Source: Agathobacter sp. (lineage in GTDB: Bacteria > Bacillota > Clostridia > Lachnospirales > Lachnospiraceae). From it: DNA of 58,139 nt. The notes under the pieces are model-generated. The model had not been told where the DNA came from and searched no databases. It saw only the letters and a list, made by a program, of their open reading frames with translations. The stretch spans positions 1 through 58,139 of the forward strand of contig JAGAOC010000069.1 of assembly GCA_017623935.1 (NCBI GenBank), written 5' to 3'. The position numbers were made by a program, and so were the translations under genes. Positions 42,677 to 50,728 of this stretch are shown piece by piece. Within the stretch, counting starts at the first letter, position 1. Each line of letters starts with the position of its first letter.

Positions 42677-43354
42677 ATGAAATACACAATTCAAGGCGAA
42701 CCATTACCAGTTGTTATCTGTGAACTGGAAGCTAATGAAACTTTAATTACAGAAAACGGTGCTATGTCCTGGATGTCACCAAACATGGAAATGGATACTT
42801 CCGGTGGCGGACTCGGCAAAATGTTTGGAAGAGCATTCTCTGGCGAGAAAATGTTTGTAAACCGTTATACCGCAAGAGGCGGAAATGGAATGATCGGTTT
42901 AGCATCCAGCTTCCCAGGATCTATCCGTGCTTATGAGATCGCACCAGGTTGCGATATCGTTGCTCAGAAATCTGCTTTCTTAGCTTCTACTGCTGGTGTT
43001 GAAATGTCAGTTTTCTTCCAGAAAAAAGTAGGCGCTGGCTTCTTCGGTGGTGAAGGATTTATCATGCAGAGACTTTCCGGAAACGGAACTGCTTTCTTAG
43101 AATTTGACGGAAGCATTGTAGAATATGAACTTGCTCCAGGACAGCAGATCATCATTGATACCGGATATTTAGCAGCAATGACTTCTTCTTGCTCTGTTGA
43201 TATCAAAGCTGTTTCCGGCGTAAAGAACGCTCTCTTAGGTGGAGAAGGATTCTTCAACACTGTAGTTACCGGACCTGGTAAAGTATGGCTCCAGACTATG
43301 CCAATCGGACAAATGGCTGGCGCTCTTAATCCATACATCGTTTCTGGTAAATAA
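42677..43354 (+). CDS. TIGR00266/AIM24 family protein
   Basis: 225 residues, nearly all beta strands, rich in Gly. The opening MKYTIQGEPLPVVICELEAN, the segment ENGAMSWMSPNMEMDTSGGG, and the ending KVWLQTMPIGQMAGAL match the TIGR00266/AIM24 family with a double-stranded beta-helix fold. In yeast the mitochondrial relative Aim24 affects inner membrane structure; the bacterial role is unknown. AAGGAGG before the ATG at 42677. It lies alone on the plus strand, between convergent tatD and divergent rsmA units, followed by a palindromic repeat copy and a terminator. Confidence 0.92.
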   Translation: MKYTIQGEPLPVVICELEANETLITENGAMSWMSPNMEMDTSGGGLGKMFGRAFSGEKMFVNRYTARGGNGMIGLASSFPGSIRAYEIAPGCDIVAQKSAFLASTAGVEMSVFFQKKVGAGFFGGEGFIMQRLSGNGTAFLEFDGSIVEYELAPGQQIIIDTGYLAAMTSSCSVDIKAVSGVKNALLGGEGFFNTVVTGPGKVWLQTMPIGQMAGALNPYIVSGK

Positions 43355-43355
43355 T

Positions 43356-43428
43356 ATTGCGCATCATCGACACGTAGTGTCTTTTGTTTGCCGGAAAATT
43401 CCAAAGGAATTTCCTAGCAAATAAAAAA
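43356..43428. repeat. Modular palindromic repeat element, copy C (3' modules only)
   Basis: Contains GCGCATCATCGACACgtaGTGTC and the TTTGCCGGAAAATTCC/GGAATTTCCTAGCAAA palindrome, in the same order and spacing as the last two modules of copies A and D. The GATTGCGC and CGCG modules are absent. It begins two bases after the AIM24 stop codon. Confidence 0.75.
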
Positions 43429-43429
43429 G

Positions 43430-43468
43430 TCCATCAAAGAAGATCACATCTTCTTCGATGGATTTTTT
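43430..43468. terminator. Terminator between AIM24-like gene and tatD
   Basis: TCCATC and AAGAAGA pair with TCTTCTT and GATGGA around a short loop, with T run on the plus side and A run on the minus side. It can serve both convergent genes. Confidence 0.85.
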
Positions 43469-43489
43469 ATTTATCACATCTTAATTAAC

Positions 43490-44266
43490 TTACTTCATCT
43501 TCGTAAATAACCGGTATGCGTTTTCCTCTGTTACTTTCATAACTTTTTCTGGCAAAATCCCCTTGATCTCTGCAATCTTTTCCACCACATAAGGCAGATA
43601 AAGAGAGCTGTTCCTCTTGCCCCGATACGGTTCCGGAGCCATATAAGGACAGTCTGTTTCTATGAGGATCTGTTCTAAAGGAATTGCCTCGACTGTCTCT
43701 ACCAATTTTCTGGCATTTTTAAAAGTCACCACGCCTCCAACACCAATGTAATATCCCATTTTTACATATTCTTCCGCGATCTCACGGGAGTAAGAATAAC
43801 AGTGGATCACTCCAGGCACTTTCATTGCATGGGCTTTTTTCATGATCGCCATGGTGTCTTCTGCCGCGTCTCGGGAATGAATGATCACCGGTAAGTTGCT
43901 TTCTGCTGCTAGGTCTATCTGCCGAAGAAACCATTCTCTCTGTCTTGCCTGCACTTCGGATTCTTTGTCCCAGTAATAATCCAGTCCAATCTCCCCTACC
44001 GCAACAGTTTTTTCCCAAGAGGTCTGCTGGCGTAGCCAATCATAAGTCTCCTCGTTTAGTCCTTCAATATCGCTGGGATGAACGCCCACAGCTGCATAGA
44101 TATATTCGTGATCTTTCGCTAATTCTAAAGTTGTTTTCGTGGATTCTATAGAAGCTCCCACATTAATAATCCGGCAGACACCTGCCGGATTCATTTCTAC
44201 GAGTAACGCTTCTCTATCTCCCTCAAATCGTTCATCATCATAATGAGCATGAGTATCAATTATCAT
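43490..44266 (-). CDS. tatD: TatD family metal-dependent hydrolase
   Basis: 258 residues of the amidohydrolase-like TatD family; members are 3'-5' DNA/RNA exonucleases. Metal ligands are visible: IDTHAHYDD at the start, the bridging Glu in VGEIGLDYYW, IHSRDA, IHCYS and ETDCPYMAP. The ATG at 44266 overlaps the stop of the Nudix gene by 4 bp (ATGA type), so both are one operon with metG. A tatD gene next to metG and rsmA is common in Firmicutes. Confidence 0.93.
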   Translation of the reverse strand: MIIDTHAHYDDERFEGDREALLVEMNPAGVCRIINVGASIESTKTTLELAKDHEYIYAAVGVHPSDIEGLNEETYDWLRQQTSWEKTVAVGEIGLDYYWDKESEVQARQREWFLRQIDLAAESNLPVIIHSRDAAEDTMAIMKKAHAMKVPGVIHCYSYSREIAEEYVKMGYYIGVGGVVTFKNARKLVETVEAIPLEQILIETDCPYMAPEPYRGKRNSSLYLPYVVEKIAEIKGILPEKVMKVTEENAYRLFTKMK

Positions 44267-44808
44267 TGTAAGTGTTCCTCTAACATTTCTAATTCTTCCA
44301 AATCAATACAGTTTGGAATACTGTTGTTTCTGACGGCTTCCTTGCAGACCGCGAAATCTACCCAGAGCACACAGTCGATCTCTTCCTTCTGCACAAGGAA
44401 TTCTTCTTCCTCCAGATCTCTCCACAACAGAAATACTCTGCTGACCTGACGGTCGATAAAAGGATCTCCGTGAAAATTCTCTTTGATAGTAAGTCTTTTT
44501 AGACCACAGTCTATCAATTCTTCCGGTGCCACGATCAGACTTAATTCTTCTTCTAATTCCCGGATCGCGGACGGAATATAATCCACTCCTGCCGGAATAT
44601 GACCCGCACTGGAAATATCGAAACATTGCGGAAAAGAATCCTTATCTTTGCACCTTTTTTGTAAAAGGATCTGCACAATTCCATGATGATGGCGTACGAT
44701 CCAGACATGGGCAGTTCTGTGACGATAACCCAGTCTATGCGCTTCGGTTCTTTCTACTGTTTCTCCTGTTGGAATTCCATTTTCATCTACAACATCAAAA
44801 TATTCCAT
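44263..44808 (-). CDS. Nudix hydrolase, IPP isomerase-like subgroup
   Basis: 181 residues. The opening MEYFDVVDENGIPTGETVER and TAHVWIV match the Nudix subgroup related to isopentenyl diphosphate isomerase. The Nudix box is GHIPAGVDYIPSAIRELEEE: the REL-EE part is kept, but the usual first Glu after the Gly is Val and the usual Gly after EE is Ser. Activity on diphosphate substrates is likely but the changed box leaves doubt. It lies 71 bp after metG; the gap carries a GGGGCAA/TTGCCCC hairpin. Overlaps tatD by 4 bp. Confidence 0.85.
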   Translation of the reverse strand: MEYFDVVDENGIPTGETVERTEAHRLGYRHRTAHVWIVRHHHGIVQILLQKRCKDKDSFPQCFDISSAGHIPAGVDYIPSAIRELEEELSLIVAPEELIDCGLKRLTIKENFHGDPFIDRQVSRVFLLWRDLEEEEFLVQKEEIDCVLWVDFAVCKEAVRNNSIPNCIDLEELEMLEEHLQ

Positions 44809-44879
44809 ATATCCTACCTCTTAATCGGTGCGTGATCCTTCGGGGCAACTTTGCCCCAAGAATCATAACTTTGCACAAA

Positions 44880-46874
44880 TTAGCAGATCTCTGCTCCGCT
44901 TGGCATTGGTTTCTCTGGAGTCATAAGTGCTAAAACTCCGTTTTCATCCTCTGCACAAAGCAGCATACCTTCTGATACTACGCCTGCTAATTTTGCAGGT
45001 TTTAAGTTCACCAGAACCATTACTTTCTTACCAACCATCTCTTCCGGTGTGTAATCTTTACGGATTCCGGAAACGATCTGTTTTACCTGACTTCCAACTT
45101 TCACCTGAGAGCAAAGCAATTTCTTAGACTTTGGAACTGCCTCACAGGAAATGATCTCTCCTACCTGGAACTGCATTTTCATGAAATCATCATAAGTGAT
45201 CTCTTCTTTTGCTTCAATGTCAATAACTGCAGCTTCTGTTTCTTCTGCAGCATCTTCTCCTGCTAATTTCTTCTGCTCTGCTTCGTATTCTGCTTTCTGA
45301 GCAGCCTGAATAGCTTCTACCTTTGGAAGAACTTCTTTAGGGTCTAATCTTGCAAAAAGGATTGCTGGTGTTTCTGTAACTTTGGTGCCGCTTTCATACA
45401 GACCAAACTGGTCTAAAATGTCAAACTCACGAAGAGAAGTAGATAACTGCTCTACGATCTTCTCTGCAGTCTCTGGCAGGAAGCTGTGAAGCAGACTTGC
45501 TCCAATGGTGATAGACTCTGTCAGGTTATATAATACTTCTGCCAGACGATCTTTCTTATCCTCTTCTTTTGCTAATACCCAAGGTGTTGTCTCGTCGATA
45601 TATTTGTTGCAACGACGGAATAATGCGAATACTTCGGAAATAGCATCTGCTACACGAAGTTTTTCCATCTTCTCTGCTACCTTTGCTCTTGTGCCAGTTA
45701 CCACTGCCTTTAAGTCAGCGTCAACTTCTTCTGTAACTCCGGTGCTCTTTACGATTCCGTCAAAATATTTGTTGCTCATGGAAACGGTTCTGTTTACCAG
45801 ATTTCCAAGGATGTTTGCCAGATCGGAGTTAAATCTTTCAATAACAAGATCCCAGGTAATGATTCCGTCATTTTCAAATGGCATCTCGTGAAGTACGAAA
45901 TAACGAGTAGCATCCACACCAAATAAATCTACCATATCATCTGCATAGATCACGTTTCCTTTGGATTTACTCATCTTATCTCCGCCCTGTAACAGCCAAG
46001 GATGACCAAATACCTGTTTTGGTAATGGAAGATCTAAAGCCATTAAGAAGATTGGCCAATAAATGGTGTGGAAACGAACGATATCTTTTCCGATCAGGTG
46101 TAACTCTGCAGGCCAGTTTTTCTTGAATAATTCGTTAGAACCATCTGGATCATAACCAATCTTGGTAATATAGTTCGTAAGAGCATCCAGCCATACATAA
46201 ACTACGTGTTTTGGATCAAAATCTACTGGAATTCCCCAGCTGAAAGAAGTTCTGGATACACAAAGATCCTGAAGTCCTGGCAACAGGAAATTGTTCATCA
46301 TCTCGTTCTTACGAGATACCGGCTGAATAAATTCCGGATGTGTATTAATATGCTCGATCAGTCTGTCTGCATACTTGCTCATACGGAAGAAATATGCTTC
46401 TTCTTTGGCAGGCTTTACTTCTCTGCCACAATCTGGACATTTTCCATCTACCAGCTGAGACTCTGTCCAAAAGGACTCACATGGAGTACAGTATAATCCT
46501 TCATAAGAGCTCTTATAGATATCTCCCTGATCATATAATTTCTTGAAGATCTTCTTTACGCATTTCTCGTGATCATCATCTGTAGTACGAACAAAATTAT
46601 CGTAGGATGAGTTCACCAGATCCCAGATTCTCTTTACTTCTCCAGCTACTCCATCTACATATTCCTGTGGAGTGATTCCAGCAGCTTCTGCCTTCTCCTG
46701 GATCTTCTGACCATGTTCATCTGTTCCAGTCTGGAAATAAACATCGTATCCCTCTGCACGTTTATATCTTGCGATCGCATCCGCCAAGATAATCTCGTAA
46801 GTGTTTCCAATATGTGGTTTGCCTGATGTATAGGCAATGGCAGTTGTCATATAAAATTTGCCTTTGTTTGTCAT
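44880..46874 (-). CDS. metG: Methionyl-tRNA synthetase with C-terminal tRNA-binding domain
   Basis: 664 residues from the ATG at 46874 (GGGAG seven bases upstream). Class I synthetase: GKPHIGN at 19-25, zinc-knuckle Cys129, Cys132, Cys146, Cys149, and KMSKS at 300-304. An Ala/Glu-rich linker (about 530-560) leads to the C-terminal EMAP/Trbp111-like tRNA-binding domain (QFQVGEIISCEAVPKSKKLL) that aids tRNA binding and dimer formation. A T-box leader with Met specifier lies upstream (47087-47375), and a palindromic repeat copy sits between leader and start codon. First gene of metG-Nudix-tatD. Confidence 0.97.
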   Translation of the reverse strand: MTNKGKFYMTTAIAYTSGKPHIGNTYEIILADAIARYKRAEGYDVYFQTGTDEHGQKIQEKAEAAGITPQEYVDGVAGEVKRIWDLVNSSYDNFVRTTDDDHEKCVKKIFKKLYDQGDIYKSSYEGLYCTPCESFWTESQLVDGKCPDCGREVKPAKEEAYFFRMSKYADRLIEHINTHPEFIQPVSRKNEMMNNFLLPGLQDLCVSRTSFSWGIPVDFDPKHVVYVWLDALTNYITKIGYDPDGSNELFKKNWPAELHLIGKDIVRFHTIYWPIFLMALDLPLPKQVFGHPWLLQGGDKMSKSKGNVIYADDMVDLFGVDATRYFVLHEMPFENDGIITWDLVIERFNSDLANILGNLVNRTVSMSNKYFDGIVKSTGVTEEVDADLKAVVTGTRAKVAEKMEKLRVADAISEVFALFRRCNKYIDETTPWVLAKEEDKKDRLAEVLYNLTESITIGASLLHSFLPETAEKIVEQLSTSLREFDILDQFGLYESGTKVTETPAILFARLDPKEVLPKVEAIQAAQKAEYEAEQKKLAGEDAAEETEAAVIDIEAKEEITYDDFMKMQFQVGEIISCEAVPKSKKLLCSQVKVGSQVKQIVSGIRKDYTPEEMVGKKVMVLVNLKPAKLAGVVSEGMLLCAEDENGVLALMTPEKPMPSGAEIC

Positions 46875-46904
46875 GTCTGTTCTCCCTTCATTTTCCGGTA
46901 AAAA

Positions 46905-47086
46905 AGGTTGCGCTTCGCGCAATTTCCGCGCCAGCGGCATTGCGAAATATAATAAGATTGCACAAAGCGCAATCTTCGCGCGCGAGCGGTATTGCGAAGC
47001 AATAAACTTCTACTCCGCGAGCTGCGCATCATTGACACGAAGTGTCTTATATTTACTAGGAAATTCCGGTGGAATTCCCTAGTAAA
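46905..47086. repeat. Modular palindromic repeat element, copy D
   Basis: A partial first copy (TTGCGCttCGCGCAA at 46908-46922, CGCGCCAGCGGCATTGCGAAA) is followed by a full one: GATTGCacaaaGCGCAATC (46955-46974), the CGCG-flanked TATTGC/GCAATA module (to 47019), GACACgaaGTGTC (47034-47046), and TTTACTAGGAAATTCC/GGAATTCCCTAGTAAA (47052-47086). It lies between the metG T-box terminator and the metG start codon. Confidence 0.8.
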
Positions 47087-47121
47087 TAAAAAAACTCGCC
47101 TTCTATCTTAAGAAGACGAGT
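47087..47121 (-). terminator. T-box attenuator terminator of metG
   Basis: An 11-bp stem with a G-U pair and a six-base loop (47094-47121), then TTTTTTT on the minus strand (47087-47093). Confidence 0.88.
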
Positions 47122-47375
47122 GCATACCCGTGTTACCACTTCAATTCACCAATACCTTGCGGCATCAGCCTCTGTAAGTGCGTCCGGTCATCCCTTCCAC
47201 ACTCTCCGCTATAACAGGCGGTCCCGTCAGAGCTTATCTGCCAAAGCAGTTCATCCCTGCCACTCCAAAGCCATGTTCCAAATGCTTTCCTTCCATCCTT
47301 CTCAGCCAATCGGATGTTCTCTGTAAAATTCCCACAAATGTACTCTCTTTTTCAACGTGTTTTCATATTTTAATA
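47087..47375 (-). promoter_or_regulatory. T-box riboswitch leader of metG, specifier ATG (Met)
   Basis: On the minus strand the leader shows a T-box core AAGTGGTAACACGG (47128-47141) and a terminator stem ACTCGTCTTCT/AGAAGGCGAGT (47094-47121) followed by seven Ts. In stem I the specifier region reads GGAAC-ATG-G with ATG at 47272-47274, a Met codon matching the gene. Uncharged tRNA-Met should turn metG on. Confidence 0.9.
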
Positions 47376-47380
47376 TTATA

Positions 47381-47409
47381 AATCTATCATGGGTCTTTTG
47401 GAATGTCAA
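47381..47409 (-). promoter_or_regulatory. Promoter of the metG leader
   Basis: TTGACA (47404-47409), a 17-base spacer and TAGATT (47381-47386) on the minus strand. A TATAAT six bases further on has too long a spacing. Transcript start is expected near 47374. Confidence 0.65.
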
Positions 47410-47451
47410 GCCCGAAGCCTGCCTATTTCTCTTCTGATGTAACCGTTTAGC

Positions 47452-47880
47452 CTACAGCTGACTGTTACCCTCTGATACATTCTCCCCATGAATGATCTCT
47501 TCAAAATTCTCATACTCTGGATTCTTCCAATTCAGATTCGTTCCACACTGATTGCAGAACACATTATCATCTGACTGTTTGCTTCCGCATTTCGGACAAC
47601 GAACTGCCCCTTGCAGATCCATAAGCTCGTTATTCAGTCGATCTAATTCTTCCTCTGCTTCTGCAATGGTTGCAAAGAATGATCTCTCTGGAACATCTTC
47701 ATTCTTATGTGCCTGGTAAAACGCTTTACCCAGCTCTGCGTACTGCTTTGTAAGGAATTCTTCTTTGGTATGGATATCTAATTTCAGCTTGGCAATAGAA
47801 GAAGCTTCTTTTGCTTTTTCGGATACTTCTTTCCCTGCTGACACCATTGTCTGCTTAATCTGTTCAAAATCAAATGCCAT
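47452..47880 (-). CDS. Zinc-ribbon protein with N-terminal coiled coil
   Basis: 142 residues. An amphipathic helical N-terminal part (residues 5-90, charged and Ala-rich, DFEQIKQTMVSAGKEVSEKA) leads to a zinc ribbon CPKCGSKQSDDNVFCNQCG with four Cys (about residues 94-112). The acidic tail follows. Such proteins are common and unassigned in Lachnospiraceae. It lies 12 bp after the Ca/Na antiporter gene in the same direction; AGGAGG precedes the ATG. It ends near the metG promoter. Confidence 0.85.
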   Translation of the reverse strand: MAFDFEQIKQTMVSAGKEVSEKAKEASSIAKLKLDIHTKEEFLTKQYAELGKAFYQAHKNEDVPERSFFATIAEAEEELDRLNNELMDLQGAVRCPKCGSKQSDDNVFCNQCGTNLNWKNPEYENFEEIIHGENVSEGNSQL

Positions 47881-47892
47881 GTGCTTTACCTC

Positions 47893-48867
47893 CTATCGAA
47901 CGCAGATATAAACCATAAATGCTGCATAAAGACCTACCATGATCGCGCCTTCTACACGGCTTAATCTCTGCTTTGTCCAAGCCAAGATCCATGCAATGAT
48001 ACTGAATACGATAAGAATGACCGTATCGATCACATTTTCCATGATCATAGTCATTGGGCTGATCACACCGGCAACACCAAGTACAAATAAAATATTAAAG
48101 ATGTTAGATCCAATTGCATTGCCCAGTGCCATACCTACCTGTTTCTTGCGGGCTGCCACTATAGAAGTTACCAACTCTGGTAAAGATGTTCCAATGGAAA
48201 CAATGGTAAGACCTACCAAAGTTTCACTCATACCTACCTTTGTTGCAATTACAGTTGCACCATCTACTACCCAGTCACCGCCAAGGGCAATTCCTGCAAT
48301 ACCGATAATGATGAAAATAATGCATTTCCAGACAGGGATCAATTTCCCCTGTTCTTCTTCAGCTGAAGCCTCTGCGGACTCATTTTTTCTTGCAGATAAC
48401 GCAGAACGGATCAATAAGTATACAAATCCTGCAAATAACAGCATGAAAACAGCACATTCCACTCTGCTAAGCCCCATTCCAAAGTATCCTAATCCCAGCA
48501 AAAGAATGGCTGCAATGATGGAAAATGGAAAATCTCTTTTCAAAAGATCCTTATCAACTGCAACTGGGGTCATAATTGCACAGATTCCAATTACTCCCAT
48601 TAAGTTAAAAATATTAGAACCTACTACGTTACTGATTGCCATAGAGTTACTGCCAGCTAAAGCTGCGGTTACACTGACTGAAGTCTCTGGCAGAGAAGTT
48701 CCCATAGCCACGATGGTAAGACCGATAATAATGGACGGAACTTTTAATTTCTTTGCAATGGTGGAACTTCCTTCTACGAAAAGATCTGCTCCTTTTACCA
48801 GGAAAACAAGTCCTAATGCAAGCATTGCCACCGCAAAAGGTACACTGGAAACGATACTGTCTAACAT
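47893..48867 (-). CDS. Calcium/sodium antiporter (CaCA, YrbG-like)
   Basis: 324 residues from the ATG at 48867 (AAGGAG nine bases upstream). Ten transmembrane helices as two inverted alpha-repeats with the ion-binding signatures GTSLPETSVSVTAALAGSNS ... NVVGSNIFNL and GTSLPELVTSIVAARKKQVG ... NAIGSNIFNI. It exchanges Na+ or H+ for Ca2+ across the membrane. A charged loop (SARKNESAEASAEEEQGK) separates the halves. First gene of the two-gene unit with the zinc-ribbon protein. Confidence 0.92.
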   Translation of the reverse strand: MLDSIVSSVPFAVAMLALGLVFLVKGADLFVEGSSTIAKKLKVPSIIIGLTIVAMGTSLPETSVSVTAALAGSNSMAISNVVGSNIFNLMGVIGICAIMTPVAVDKDLLKRDFPFSIIAAILLLGLGYFGMGLSRVECAVFMLLFAGFVYLLIRSALSARKNESAEASAEEEQGKLIPVWKCIIFIIIGIAGIALGGDWVVDGATVIATKVGMSETLVGLTIVSIGTSLPELVTSIVAARKKQVGMALGNAIGSNIFNILFVLGVAGVISPMTMIMENVIDTVILIVFSIIAWILAWTKQRLSRVEGAIMVGLYAAFMVYICVR

Positions 48868-48981
48868 GTTATCTTTCTCCTTTTTCATCTGATATCAAAA
48901 TTTATTAATAAAATTAATTTATGTTAGCAAACAATCCTTCCAACTGTCAATAAGAATTTGCCTAATTCCCCGAAATTCCTG

Positions 48982-49011
48982 TTGACAAACCTTCTTTTCA
49001 GAATATATAAT
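48982..49011 (+). promoter_or_regulatory. Promoter of the tyrS leader
   Basis: A perfect TTGACA (48982-48987) and a perfect TATAAT (49006-49011) with an 18-base spacer. Confidence 0.85.
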
Positions 49012-49017
49012 TGGAAA

Positions 49018-49292
49018 TCATATATCAAAGGCTATGATAAGAACAAGTACATATTTGTGAAACAGACAGAAAGTTACCGGTTGATGAGAGGTGCATGGGA
49101 AGCAGATATGGAATACATCTTTGAGCTTTGCACTGAACGGTTTCCAAGTAGGCTGCAACGGATTGGCACACGTTATATCTGCCGGAGTGTTGTCGGACAC
49201 TCACTAAGACAAGGAATGTGAGTTTCTTGTGAAAAAAGGTGGTACCACGAATGATTCGTCCTTTTCGGTTAATTCCGAAGAGGACTTTTTTT
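49018..49292 (+). promoter_or_regulatory. T-box riboswitch leader of tyrS, specifier TAC (Tyr)
   Basis: The leader has the T-box core AAAGGTGGTACCACGA (49235-49250) and a terminator (49258-49292). The specifier region reads GGAA-TAC-A with TAC at 49114-49116, a Tyr codon matching the gene downstream. Uncharged tRNA-Tyr should allow read-through. Confidence 0.93.
49258..49292 (+). terminator. T-box attenuator terminator of tyrS
   Basis: GTCCTTTTCGG pairs with CCGAAGAGGAC around a six-base loop, followed by seven Ts. Confidence 0.9.
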
Positions 49293-49372
49293 GTGCGATA
49301 AACTGCCAGCTTTTCAAGTGGACTCTATCACACCATTCCTAAAAAAATACCTATAAGAAAGGAAAAGAAACT

Positions 49373-50599
49373 ATACAATTATACGACGAATTAGTTGCCA
49401 GAGGCCTCATTGCCCAGGTAACAGACGAAGAAGAAATTAAAGAACTGATCAACAACGGAAAGGCTGTATTCTACATTGGATTCGATCCTACCGCAGACAG
49501 TCTTCATGTAGGACACTTCATGGCTCTCTGCCTTATGAAACGTCTCCAGATGGCAGGCAACAAACCAATCGCTTTGATCGGTGGCGGTACTGCTATGATC
49601 GGTGATCCATCCGGAAGAAGTGATATGCGTCAGATGATGACTCAGGAGACCATCCAGCACAACGTAGACTGCTTTAAGAAACAGATGAGCCGTTTTATCG
49701 ACTTTTCAGAAGGAAAAGCTATGTTGGTAAATAACGCTGACTGGCTGTTAGATCTGAACTATGTAGATGTACTCCGCGATATCGGACCTCATTTCTCTGT
49801 AAACAGAATGTTAACTGCTGAGTGTTACAAACAGCGTATGGAAAAAGGATTAAGCTTCTTAGAGTTCAACTACATGATCATGCAGAGCTTTGACTTCTAC
49901 ACCTTATTCCAGAAATACGGCTGTAATATGCAGTTCGGTGGAGATGATCAGTGGAGCAATATGTTAGGTGGAACTGAACTGATCCGCCGTAAACTTGGAA
50001 AAGATGCATATGCTATGACCATCAACCTGTTGTTAAATTCCGAAGGAAAGAAAATGGGCAAGACTCAGTCTGGTGCTGTTTGGCTTGATCCAAATAAAAC
50101 TTCTCCATTTGAGTTCTTCCAATACTGGAGAAACGTTGCGGACAGCGACGTATTAAAATGCATCCGTATGCTGACATTCCTGCCATTAGAAGAGATCGAA
50201 GCTATGGATAGCTGGGAAGGTGCTCAGTTAAACGAAGCAAAAGAGATCCTCGCCTTTGAACTTACCAAACTTGTTCATGGTGAAGAAGAGGCAGCTAAAG
50301 CAAGAGAAGCTTCTCACGCTTTATTCTCCGGTGCAGGCTCTTTAGAAAATATGCCTACCGTAGAACTTTCTTCCGCTGATTTTGCAGAAGGAAATATGGA
50401 CATTATGGCAGTCCTTGTAAAAGCAGGTCTGGCTGATACCCGTTCAGATGCCCGCCGTGCCGTACAGCAGGGTGGTGTTACTGTAGCCGGCGAAAAAGTT
50501 ACCGATATTGCTACAAACTACGATTCAAACGCTTTCACAGGTGATGGCCTTATCGTAAAACGTGGTAAAAAGAAATTTGCCAAGGTTATCGTAAAATAA
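49373..50599 (+). CDS. tyrS: Tyrosyl-tRNA synthetase, apparent AUA start codon
   Basis: About 408 residues. Class I synthetase with [13 protein letters not shown] (HIGH-type motif, residues 45-48), KMGKT (about 228-232, the KMSKS equivalent) and a C-terminal S4 RNA-binding domain ([20 protein letters not shown]). The first in-frame ATG is at 49520, codon 50, after the HVGH motif, so it cannot be the true start. Upstream the frame is open to a TAA at 49340. The normal N-terminus ([14 protein letters not shown]) begins right after an ATA at 49373, which has AAGGA nine bases upstream, where ATG would be expected. No ATG, GTG or TTG is in frame there. A T-box controls the gene. Confidence 0.93.
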   Translation: MQLYDELVARGLIAQVTDEEEIKELINNGKAVFYIGFDPTADSLHVGHFMALCLMKRLQMAGNKPIALIGGGTAMIGDPSGRSDMRQMMTQETIQHNVDCFKKQMSRFIDFSEGKAMLVNNADWLLDLNYVDVLRDIGPHFSVNRMLTAECYKQRMEKGLSFLEFNYMIMQSFDFYTLFQKYGCNMQFGGDDQWSNMLGGTELIRRKLGKDAYAMTINLLLNSEGKKMGKTQSGAVWLDPNKTSPFEFFQYWRNVADSDVLKCIRMLTFLPLEEIEAMDSWEGAQLNEAKEILAFELTKLVHGEEEAAKAREASHALFSGAGSLENMPTVELSSADFAEGNMDIMAVLVKAGLADTRSDARRAVQQGGVTVAGEKVTDIATNYDSNAFTGDGLIVKRGKKKFAKVIVK

Positions 50600-50601
50600 A
50601 T

Positions 50602-50643
50602 GATATGATCAATTGGATATGATCGGTCGGATATGATCGACCA
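50602..50643. repeat. Three 14-bp tandem repeats after tyrS
   Basis: GATATGATC begins at 50602, 50616 and 50630, exact period 14, in the 50 bp between the tyrS stop and its terminator. Purpose unknown; possibly replication slippage. Confidence 0.75.
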
Positions 50644-50650
50644 AAACAAA

Positions 50651-50687
50651 AAGTCGCTGTAAGCTTATTGCCTACAGCGACTTTTTT
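50651..50687 (+). terminator. Intrinsic terminator of tyrS
   Basis: AAGTCGCTGTAAGC pairs with GCCTACAGCGACTT, followed by T run; an A run on the other side allows use by the convergent symporter gene as well. Confidence 0.88.
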
Positions 50688-50728
50688 AAGAAAGTTCAGC
50701 GCTCTCTTTTCATTGCTATTTCATTCTC

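Noticed and set aside
42964-43404. Minus-strand frame of 146 codons
   Set aside because: Antisense shadow of the Gly-rich AIM24-like gene.
47939-48892. Long plus-strand frame of 317 codons
   Set aside because: It is antisense to the Ca/Na antiporter gene, whose repeats and motifs are beyond doubt.
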